A DNA stretch of 64,000 nt from Apodospora peruviana (lineage: Eukaryota > Ascomycota > Sordariomycetes > Sordariales > Lasiosphaeriaceae), in the NCBI GenBank assembly GCA_033439685.1, contig JAUEDM010000001.1, forward strand, positions 5,890,001 to 5,954,000. Direction: 5' to 3'. The position numbers and the translations under genes were made by a program. The notes under the pieces are model-generated. The model saw nothing but the letters and a program-made list of their open reading frames with translations, did no database searches and was not told the DNA's origin. Position 1 is the first letter of the stretch. The number at the start of each line of letters is the position of its first letter. This document shows positions 55,019-64,000 of this stretch, piece after piece.

Positions 55019-57669
55019 TTAATGGTGCACAAGCTTGAGCTTTGATCGCACCTCGACAGGCAACTCCTCGGGCTTCACAAGACCCATCAGCACGCAGTCT
55101 CCCCAAAAGAAAAGAGCTCTGTCCTGTGCGTAGGCCAAGTAGTCAAACGCCTCAGCTTCAGCCTCGGCATCATCCTCTTCAGCACAACCTCCCTGGGGAT
55201 CAGGGAGAAGCTTCAGACCTGGAATCTTAGCCTGGACGATTCCCCATGCCACCCACTGCGCGCTGTTAGCGGTGCGCCAAAGTCTTGCCTCTTCCATGAG
55301 CTCCTTGAGGCGCTTCTCTGACTCCTCCTCACGTCGCGCCTCCTCCTCCTTCCAGCCTCCCGATGGCGCTCGTGCATCGAGCATGAACTCAACGATTGAG
55401 CTCGCAGAGTTGGCGCTGGTGAGTCCCGGCGTTCCCGAAGGTGTCTTTCTGGGCGTCGATGCGTCCGAGTGGGTGAATCGGGGCTTGTGACCGATGTACG
55501 CCCTGATGAAACGTTCTTGCTGTTCAACGTTGGGATACTTGCTGGTATCGCAGGCATGTGGCGTTATGGGATCGTGATAGTTGTAAGTCCATTCTGAGAA
55601 GTGATTGGCAAATTCGAGACCCGGGACATTGGCAGCGGCATACTCAAAGTCAATGACAATGAGCTGCTTGTGCTCGTTGGCCGGCTGCAGTAGTGGTGAC
55701 TTCTCGTCGTCGGGACGGACACGCAAGATGTTGCCATATTGAGTCTGGACATAGTTGAGTTAGCAACAATTGTTCTGACAGATCGCATAGATTGGGAACA
55801 ACCCACATCATTGTGCGCAAATACAAGCTTCTCTCGGATTTTCTCTTTACTGCCGTAATAATCGAGAAGAAACTTCCGATATTTTTGCACGGTATCCTTG
55901 AAGGTAGCCCACTCAGTACCGCAGACGAAGCCTCTCGCTTTCCAAGCATCTATCGGGCCACGCATCGGGCTCTCGGATCCGGCGAGTATCTGCTTGTCGA
56001 GGAACATGACGGTCTTTTCGACTTGGTCAAGCCACTTATCCCAATTTCTCAAGACAGAAGGACCTTCGTCTTTCTCCTCGTCTAAGAGCTCAACACCATC
56101 ATGAAGCTCCCGCATACGCTTGGCGATTTGCTTTGATGTTTCTGGCTCCCGCAGATTCGGCGGTGTCAGCGTGGTGGCGTTAAAGAATTGCTCGAAACGA
56201 CCGTTAAGGAATGTTCCCAGCAAGCGCGGCCCGATCTTCTTCCGTGCAAGACGTCGTAGTACGCCCAGTTCCTTCTCCCTGTCAATTAAGTGCTCGACCT
56301 GTGGACCGTAGATTCTCAGCAGCACTTTCGTCGGTTGTTTCTTGCCCTCCTGAGGGGGCAGTGCCGACTCAGGCGGCGGCGAGACCACATAGACCGCATT
56401 CGTCAACGCGCCACTGAGACGCTCAACAGCAATCAAATCCCCGCTGTTAAGCGGCACACGTCTCCAGCCTTTCAGCCTGAGAGTGTGCGTCAGTCGAATG
56501 ATCTCATTTTTGAAATCAATCCAGTACTGCTTCTCTTTCTCCTCTCTCCGACTGGATACAGAGGCTGTGTCGTCGGCAGCTGCTTTCCCTCCGGTGTAAC
56601 TCATGGTCTTCGAGTTGTCGAGGAACCCATCACAGCTAGGCACAACCACGTCACCGTCATAGAACTCTGTGTCCGAAGAAGCTGTCCGATTAAGACTGAG
56701 GTTCTTAAGGGACTTTCGATGGTGATGTTTTCGACCAAGGTGCGGACCGAGATGGGGCACACCGCTGAGTCCAAGAGCGGCCATACTGTCATCGAGAATT
56801 CTCTGCAGTCGATCCAGTGACACGTCACTTGAGTCAGACTCAAGGGAACCAGCTGAAGTTGGGCGTTCGTTCATTTTGTCTGCCGGTGGTGATCTTCGGC
56901 GCGAAGACACTTTCAGCGACTTCCTGGTCTCCTTCTTAGTCTTCTCGCGCTGCAACCAGTCGGCAATCTGGGCAATCATCTTCTCGCTCGCTCGATCCAC
57001 CCTATGGCGATGATGGGGTTGGCGTTGGGAGTCTTCTGCTAGATTGCCTGACGAGACTGCTGTCATCATTAGACCAGAACCCTCGCCGCTGGTTTGGCTG
57101 GTAACAGAAGCCCTTGACGAGCTGGTGACCGGAGCAGGGCGTCCAGTAAGCCGTTTGGCAACGCCCGCGGCGAATTGTTTCCTCACCTGCGAATCATCAG
57201 ATGATGGCAGCTCTGGCTCCGCGATCGATACAGCTGGAGCAAAGTTGACGTGAGCTTGTGCCGTTTAGAAAAGATTTAAAAAGGAAAGAACCCGGACGGG
57301 GCTTGCGAGACTCGGTCACTTGGTCGAGCTCCCCATTCTTCTTATCGGCCTTCAACTGTCGGGAGAGCTCGTCTCTGGAGGTTGAGACGAAATTCAAACC
57401 GACTCTTGCCGAGGTGAAAACTGCCCAAGTTATCGGGCGATGTCGACTTCATGCTCATCACCGACGGGCGAAAGACCGCCTTGGCATGGCAGGGAAGAGC
57501 ATCGGACAATATCTCCAATTAAATGGATTGACAAAGACAAGAGACAAAAGGACAAACCTTTGAGGGACGCGCTCAAAGGCGGCGTCCTGTTGTCGCTATC
57601 AACATCAGGTTTCATTGAAGACCGTCTCGGCAGCGGTTGGCCGGCGGTAGTCGGAGACAGGTTCGACAT
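55019..57669 (-). CDS. Choline/ethanolamine kinase
   Basis: This phosphorylates choline (and possibly ethanolamine) with ATP, the first step of the Kennedy pathway for phosphatidylcholine. The protein has about 761 aa with exons 57669-57558, 57254-55807 and 55744-55019. The first exon encodes MSNLSPTTAGQPLPRRSS... and joins in phase to AHVNFAPAVSIAEPE. A long Ser-rich N-terminal extension, typical of fungal enzymes, is followed by the catalytic part. That part includes LSGALTNAVYVVSPP, VLLRIYGPQVEHLIDREKEL, and LVFAHNDTQYGNILR. The last is the Brenner phosphotransferase motif, completed by splicing, with Asp520. VIDFEYAAANVPGLEFANHF follows, the choline kinase motif with Asp552. The 303-base first intron is long for this locus, and an alternative first exon is possible (see findings). 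Choline versus ethanolamine preference cannot be read from sequence. Confidence 0.93.
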
Positions 57670-59058
57670 GCCGAATAACCGTTTGCATATACTTCCGTAG
57701 CATGCGACTAAACTCTAGGTACACCTTGACCGGATCGAGATGAAGATCTTCGGGGTTGTGTTGGGTTGTCTGTGTAGGGTTGGCCAGCTGCAATTCTGAT
57801 TGTTGAGCTGTGTTTGAGTTCGGTTGCGTGTTAATCGGGATATTCCCACGTCCTCCTTCCTTTCACAGCGAACACAGGAGTTACCTACCTAGTCAAGGAA
57901 TAATATATGTAGAATACTGAATCGCAAACGGGGAACAACTATCTTGATTTAGCCCGGTTACAGCGGGGCGACGTGGTATGTCGCGTGTCGGTTTGTGTCG
58001 TGTGGCGAGAGGTAGGTAGTACTAGTGTAGGGTTACGGTACTTGAAGGCTAAATAACGACAGCAGGTATTATCAACTTGGGATTGTTATTGTAACGTTAG
58101 GAAGGGAAGAAATGGTCAGCTCAAAAAGGCAGTAGGTAATCGGCAATTAGAACAATTTCACCCATCCAGATTGCGACGAAAAAGTGATTCTCTGCAGGAG
58201 AAGGAGGGGGAGGGGCAGAGGGATTTACATTTGCTGTGGTGGGCGAAAATTTTAGAGACTGATGACCGAACTGATAGGGACTGATAACGCCCTGCAGCCA
58301 ATAAACACGCTGCTTTCACGCATCTTCTCGCAATGATCTTGCACGTCGAGTGCTCGCACGGGCCCCACCCCGCAAGCGGGGACCCCTGGGGCCTACGTGC
58401 GGTGACGCACTCTCGAGTGCGCTTATTCCAATCCTCTGTTTCGGCCTCCGGCGGTGCACTTTTAATCTGCCGAAAGTGAAGCTATTCATTGAAGTCGTGT
58501 GTGGTTGTTAGAGGTGGCTGTTTGAGGTGGCTGCGAGTTTTAGTGTGGTGGTGTTTTAGTGGTGAGGGTAGCGCGGCTATTGGCTGTATTTGGTGTTTTG
58601 TGGGGCGCGTCATCCGTCGTTAACATTTTGGTCATCAGTCTCTAAAATTTTCGTGTGGTGGGTGGGGCCTCGTTGGGGTTCTCGTCCCGTACCTTCGGGG
58701 TGGTCCCACGGTCCCACGGTCTGTGCTTGCCATGACGTAGCAACAGGAAGCAAAGCGATAACAGGCAATTCTCAGATAAGGCCAGTTGGTGGATAGAGGA
58801 ATTGGAGGTCGTTCGTAGTTCAAACACACATCCCGAAAGCGTACCTTATTATCGTCTGCTAACTTTTTGCTGTTTGTACCACAGATGATGGAACATACCG
58901 ACATTGCATGAGCCTTGAGAGTCTCCAGCATGCTTCTACCACTTATGTCACGACAACAGGCCAACAATGTTCTATGGTATAGTACATGTTACTCCTTTCG
59001 TACACAATGATTACCTATTCTACAGCAAGATCTCCAACTTTCTACAGACTCAAACCAC
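57670..59058. other. Intergenic containing the MITE
   Basis: This is the choline kinase promoter side and the 3' flank of sco1. Apart from the MITE at 58236-58662, I see no gene. Confidence 0.5.
58236..58662. mobile_element. MULE-like MITE, 409 bp, with 9-bp TSD
   Basis: Perfect 24-bp terminal inverted repeats lie at 58245-58268 and 58630-58653, with outer ends CGAAAATTTTAGAG. They are flanked directly by an exact 9-bp duplication, TGTGGTGGG, at 58236-58244 and 58654-58662. The interior has no transposase and no long frame. Near the left end, ACTGAT recurs three times. The centre holds a nested hairpin, GGCCCCA/TGGGGCC around CCCCGCAAGCGGGG (58361-58393), and a second palindrome, CGCACTC/GAGTGCG (58406-58421). 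A 9-bp duplication is typical of Mutator-like elements. It sits about 0.6 kb upstream of the choline kinase start. Confidence 0.88.
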
Positions 59059-60064
59059 TCAAGCCGTCTTCAACTGGCCCTTCCAGTCCTTCATGTGATC
59101 TAATATGATCTTGGCGGCCTGGTCAGGCGAATGCTGCCGTCCCAGCGCCTCCACAAAGTCGCCCTCAGGGTCCATCAGGTAGAAGTAAATGCTGTGATCC
59201 ACCAGGTAGTCCTGTCCGGGCTTCACCTCGGTAGGTGTGCTGAAGTATACCCGGTATGCCTTGCACATAGCCTTGATCTGGTCGTAGGTGCCCGTCAAGC
59301 CGATGAAGCCCGGGTGGAACTCGCTCAGGTACTCTTTCAAGATCGCGGGGTCGTCGCGCGCCGGGTCGCACGTGACGAAGACGGGAACGAGCACGCCAGG
59401 GCGCTCGGCCTGGACTATGTCAAACATTCTCGCCATCTTGTCCAGTTCCTCCGGGCAAATGTCGGGGCAGTGTGTAAAGCCGAAATAGACCTGCAAACCA
59501 AAGAATCATCAGCACGGGACACCGTGTAAACTCATCTCTTGACCTGGGCTTTCTGTGATCATACCAAAGAGTAACGACCCTTCAGGTCATTATCGGTGAA
59601 GGGCTTGCCGTCCTGCGTGATCAGGTCGAAAGACCCTCCTACTTTCGGCCGTCCGACGCCCTTGCTCGCCTCGGCTATCCTCTTGCGATGCATGCGCTCC
59701 TTTTCTTGTTCAAAGTACCATAGTAGACCGGCGCCCGTCAGGACAAATAGACCGCCGGCTTTCCAGGAGAAGGGCTGATGCGGGAGAATGGTGTCAGCTC
59801 AGTCGGCGTGCAAATGGCATCACAGGAGCCAGGGAGTATGCGTACCCCTGATCGGTACCGGCTCTTCGCCTCCTCGACAGTCTTGAATTTGAACCTCCGC
59901 TGCACCAATGGCTGGCGGGATTGGACTGGTGACAAGCATCCGGGTGTCGGTCGTCGTGTGTGCGTGTTCCGGGCAGTGGACAAGAGTCTCTGGCATTGTT
60001 GGGCGGGCGCTCTCGGAAGTGTAATCCTGAGTAAGGCGCGCATAGGCGCAATTGGTTGCAACAT
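59059..60064 (-). CDS. sco1: Sco1 copper chaperone for cytochrome c oxidase
   Basis: This inner mitochondrial membrane protein delivers copper to the CuA site of cytochrome oxidase subunit 2. It has about 286 aa in three exons: 60064-59846, 59774-59565 and 59490-59059. The N-terminus is Arg-rich with few acidic residues (MLQPIAPMRALLRITLPRAP...), as in a presequence. A single TM segment, WKAGGLFVLTGAGLLWYF, follows the first intron. The thioredoxin-like domain has GGSFDLITQDGKPFTDNDLKG and then VYFGFTHCPDIC, with the copper ligands Cys151 and Cys155. The third ligand, His242, is in DYLVDHSIYFYL. Both introns are phase 0, and splicing restores these motifs exactly. An in-frame ATG at 60181 would add 39 residues but gives a less plausible presequence. 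It is divergent from spp1. Confidence 0.95.
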
Positions 60065-60575
60065 TGCGTTCTCTCTCGTGATATCCGGTAGCGCGTCGGT
60101 TGTTGTGGAAAAACGAGATGGGTTGGTCGTCGTCCGTCGTCGTTGATGATCTGCCTGCAGGTTAGTAACGACAAGCTCCAAAAGCTCGATCCTGGGCTGC
60201 TAGCGCAAATCTCGGGATTGACACGGGCCCGAGACTTAGACCCAAGGGTCTTTTGTGGAGAATAATGGGATGTAGAGTACCTTATAGGGACTGTATGCAT
60301 CTAGGCAGGGAGCATATGCCCTTAAGCAGCTCATCTCAGTACCTCCAACCCCTGCCCTTGCACCGACGCGGGTCGCGGTCCAGAACAATACCAGCAGGAA
60401 TCAAATTCCAACAATAGCTGCGACGATGAGAACAAAAGTTGGAGAAAATGAATCAATACTACAGCAGTGGTCGCATCTGACAAAAAGGTGTCTGCCATGT
60501 TGAACCACTTTTACAAGTGTAACCAACCGTCTCTCATTATTTGTTAAGGAACCTCAACCTTAAAGGGCCGGCCGG
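60065..60575. promoter_or_regulatory. Shared divergent promoter, sco1 / spp1
   Basis: The two starts are 511 bases apart and head to head, so both promoters must lie here or overlap the neighbouring 5' UTR. I can name no specific site. Confidence 0.5.
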
Positions 60576-62326
60576 ATGGCGTTTTCAAGCTCCTTCTTTA
60601 CCGTCGACCCGGCCACTCGAGGTGCAGTGGCGGATACATCTGCAACTGCGTCGCCCAAACAAAACGAAGACGTGAAAATGAGCAATCACATATCGGACGA
60701 AAGGCCGTTTGAGCAGCTGCCAGATGGGAGTGACAATGACAGAAGCGGTCAACCTCAACCCCAGCTTCCGGGGCCTAGCAGCCACAGCAGTGTCGTCTCT
60801 CAACATGCTCATGAACAACCACCACAATTACCAACCATCCCGACCAGTGACGGCATTGGCCAGCAAACATTGCTTGAATCCATGGCCAGCGACACCAGGA
60901 GTAGCAGCAAACCGGCTTCAAAAAGGAAGAAGGGTACCGCCACAACCGTCAAGGCCCCGAAGCGCGCACGCCCGAATGGCGGCAAGAAGGGCAAGACGCC
61001 CGGCCCCGGCGGTGGTGCCAAGAAGAAGATGACTATTGGCTCATCGCCCGCCCCATATTCCAACGGGACAGACGACGGTGATGGCAGTGTTACCGGCACC
61101 GTCGATGGCGGCGATGGATCTAGTGAGTCCGACAGCGGGCCGTATTGCCTCTGCCGCGGTCCGGACAACCATCGATTCATGATAGCGTGCGACCGCTGTG
61201 AGGACTGGTTCCACGGCGAGTGCATCGGCATGGACAAGTACACGGGCGAGAATCTGGTGCAAAGGTACATCTGCCCCAACTGCTCGGACGGCAAACGCTA
61301 CGTCACGCGCTACAAGAAAATGTGCTCGCTCGAGGCCTGCGTCCAGCCCGCGCGCGTCTACGACCCCACGAACCCCAGCATGTTTTGCTCCCAGGACCAT
61401 TGCCAGGCGTGGTGGGAGCAGCTGATTGCCACGCTGCCCAGGACCAAGACCGGTGCGAGCATCGACAAGCTGACCCAGGGCGAGTTCATCGGCCTGCTCG
61501 ACACCCCTACGAGGGCGCCCGGCGATAAGGAGGCTTCGTGGAAGTTTGAGGACACCCCATTTGGTACGTAGTCTATGACCACTCCTTCCCTTTTCCCTCT
61601 CACCCAACAGTCATCCACAAACGAACCATCAGAAACCAGTTTCCAGCTAACGCAATCGCTCGCACAGGCGTATCCGACGACTTCTGGGACAAAGTTGACC
61701 TCAATGAGGTCTTCACCCCAGAAGAGCGCGGTCTCCTGGACAGCTCCGCCGAGGAGAGACACAGCCTGGTCGAAGAGATGGGCCTCTACAAAAAGATGCT
61801 CCAGCTCATCGAGATGGCGCTCAAGCGACGCGAAGCTGCCATCGCCGCCGGCAAGGGCGCGGGAATGACCAAGGACGTGTGCGGCTACGACACGCGCCTC
61901 GACACCGTCTGCACCACACACCAGTTCGCCGCCTTCCTCAAAAGCCCTACCGGCCAGGCTATCTTCAAGTCTGGTCGCATCGACCCGCCAGAACTTGGTC
62001 TGCCAGCACCATTAATCTCACCAGCAGCACCATTGACGACGGCTGAAAATTCCTCCGCAGTGACACCAGGAGCAGCAGGATCGGATGACGGCGGCGGCGG
62101 CATGTGGTGCACCAAGAAGAAGTGCAAGACGCATCACCTGTGGGGCGCTATCCTTGCAAAGCAAGTTAAGCACACGATCAAGGAGCTCGCGGCTCAGGCC
62201 AAGGAAAAGGTAGATGTTGAGGAGCGCATCCGCAATAGCGCCGCAGGACGGTTCCGGCGGAAGATGAAGGAGAACAATAACGTCGTGGTGTTCGATGATT
62301 CGGATGGTGATGACGAGATGAGTTGA
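60576..62326 (+). CDS. spp1: Set1/COMPASS subunit Spp1 (PHD finger, CXXC1-like)
   Basis: This nuclear subunit of the histone H3K4 methyltransferase complex reads H3K4me through its PHD finger. It has about 548 aa in two exons, 60576-61563 and 61668-62326. The first 185 residues are disordered, with a Lys/Arg/Pro-rich stretch near 110-150. The PHD finger starts PYCLCRGPDNHRFMIACDRCEDWFHGECIGMD (first Cys191) and ends YICPNCSDG. A Cys-rich motif follows: KMCSLEACVQPARVYDPTNPSMFCSQDHCQAWW. This pair is diagnostic for Spp1/CXXC1 relatives. The intron joins TPFG to VSDDFWDKVDLNEVFTPEER. A helical segment comes next, then VCGYDTRLDTVCTTH, and a C-terminal C/H motif, MWCTKKKCKTHHLWGAI. No DNA-binding CXXC domain is seen, as in other fungal Spp1 proteins. 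Confidence 0.94.
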
Positions 62327-64000
62327 CGCACGCTCACGCTACGTACAAATGTCTATCTGGCTTTTAGCTGCTCACAGACATTGACGGTAATGGTTGTCCA
62401 AGTAAGACTGGGCTGGATTGGAAAGGTGAACTGGCGTTTGCCGGAGCGTTTTTTCTACTTATTTTTTTTCCAAAACATCCTTTTGTGCTTACCTGGAAAG
62501 ATGGGGGAAAAAAGCAGGAGCTAGGCAGAAGGGTAGAAAGGAGGCGTGGTACACTGGTACCTGGTTGGAAATGTCATGACGAGTAGACACATGAACGATA
62601 TGGGCTTCGACAAGTAACACTGCGAATAAAGTCAAACCCATATTCAAATCCCCGGCCCGCCGCTGATGCGCATGACCACAACATTGACTGTATAACAACC
62701 GTCGAAGCTTATCATCGATCAGCCCAGGCGGCCCGTGAAGGATGTGGTGTTGTGTTTCCCACGAACTGGGATAGGTACCCAAACACACACTCTCTCTCTT
62801 TATTCAAGCTTCTTCCTGTACGGTTCCAGCATTCATTTCAGCAGGACGGTCGTTAAGACGGTTAAACGGCCCTTTTTTCTGTATCTGCAATCTCAGCCAC
62901 AAAAAAACGCACGATACATAGAAACGCGAGGCAAAGCGATATCACACTCCCATTATCCATGCGGCCTAGTCGCAAAAGGGTGAACGCCGCATCAGCCCAG
63001 CCAGCCACCGGTAAAATGAGGGGGTTTGAGTTTCGGTATCTGTCCGCCACCGGCTGGCTGGCCGTTGGAATCAAGCGGGCCGGGCTAGGGGGGGGAGGGG
63101 AGGGGGGGGGGTGCACGGTCAAAACTGAGGAAGGAAGAAAAAGCAAACTGGGACGTGGGACATGCGCGAGTGAGACATTTCACCGTTTTACCTTTACCCT
63201 GTGGCTTGCTCATTTGCCTGGAAACGGTTAGCTTGATAATTTTCCGAGGTCACGTCGATTGTCTTGTTTTTCAATGTAGGTATTCTATCTTTTATATCTC
63301 ATCAGAGCTGAGATGATACGAGATGAGATGCGGCGGGATACCGGTGGATATATGAAATATGTCGAAAGAGAAAAAGACGATTGAGAAAGGTGATGAGTGA
63401 GGAATATTGGATATGGTGATAATTAGCAAGCCACAATTCGATCAATTTCATGTTGGATGAGACGTTAAGGGAATCACTTCGGTCCGTCTTACGTTTGAAC
63501 GAAGGCTGTGGTGGCTTGTTTCTCTCCTTTGGGTTTCACACACTAATGAGGGATACGGAGAGCTAGGCATCTACTTATTTGTGGTGTGAGTAGGTAAGGT
63601 AGGTGGTTGTTGGTAGCGAGAGCTTTGAGCCTCAGTCGACCCAGGCACCGGCCATACCACGAAATATGTCAGGTTTTTGCTGTCTGGCTGGCACCCGGTT
63701 TGCTTATAAAGGGGGGGTTAGTAGGTAAGGTACCCAGTTGAACTACTTTGCTGAGAGAATTTATCAGACCACCAAACAGCCAAAGGGTCCGTCGGTCTCC
63801 CGATGATGACTCCCATCCTTGGTTAACTGCGATACACCCACTACACTACTCCGTACACTTCACGTACACTACATAGCATCATCCTAAGTGCCGATGCTGA
63901 GCCCCAGTATTATGGCGGGATATGTGATGTTCATCTTTGGATGACAGGGGTACTTGCTGGTCAGTATGTACACGTGTGTCCGTAGAGGAGCCAAATGAAC
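62327..64000. other. Intergenic, no gene recognised
   Basis: Only short motif-free frames are present in this right-hand end. A G-rich low-complexity run lies at about 63089-63110, and TAGGTA words occur near 63593-63605 and 63720-63733. Confidence 0.45.

Overview
The window is nuclear DNA of a filamentous ascomycete (Pezizomycotina, most likely a Sordariomycete). Genes are monocistronic and lie on both strands. Most are interrupted by short introns of about 50-130 bases with GTANGT-type donors and CTAAC-like branch points. The products include a Set1/COMPASS subunit, a Sco1 protein, a yapsin-type protease, a Pezizomycotina-type fungal rhodopsin-domain protein and DUF3433 proteins. TAGGTAGG words are scattered between genes. 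Species cannot be named from the sequence alone.

Layout, left to right. 2.1-4.3 kb: 14-TM-type MFS transporter (+). 6.2-7.0 kb: SRPBCC/START-like protein (+), convergent with a small Dabb (stress-response A/B barrel) protein at 7.2-7.7 kb (-). 9.3-13.7 kb: large multi-PAS hybrid histidine kinase (-). 15.5-16.5 kb: SAICAR synthetase (ade1, -), divergent from a GPI-type aspartic protease at 17.7-19.3 kb (+). 19.5-21.0 kb: CECR5-type mitochondrial HAD hydrolase (-). 22.1-24.3 kb: conserved coiled-coil protein of unknown role (-). 24.3-31.4 kb: a 7 kb stretch with no gene I can recognise. 31.5-33.2 kb: rhodopsin-domain membrane protein (+). 35.8-37.2 kb: a gene with frame breaks (+). 37.2-42.4 kb: intergenic DNA with a solo-LTR-like block and an intron-containing tRNA-Phe(GAA). 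42.4-45.0 kb: oligopeptide (OPT) transporter (+), convergent with the molybdopterin synthase large subunit at 45.7-46.3 kb (-). 47.1-50.3 kb: RBM5/10-like RRM/G-patch splicing protein (+), convergent with a DUF3433 membrane protein at 51.4-54.2 kb (-). 55.0-57.7 kb: choline kinase (-). 58.2-58.7 kb: a short transposon with perfect inverted repeats and a 9-bp target duplication. 59.1-60.1 kb: Sco1 (-), head to head with Spp1 at 60.6-62.3 kb (+).

The genes do not form one pathway and there is no biosynthetic cluster. They are mainly housekeeping functions (purine, phospholipid and molybdenum cofactor synthesis, cytochrome oxidase assembly, H3K4 methylation, splicing) mixed with transport and sensing genes. 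The most notable non-routine items are the 409-bp MULE-like MITE, the gene near 36 kb that is broken by three one-base deletions in homopolymers plus two TAG codons, and an in-frame 132-base exon that splits a zinc-finger motif in the RBM gene.
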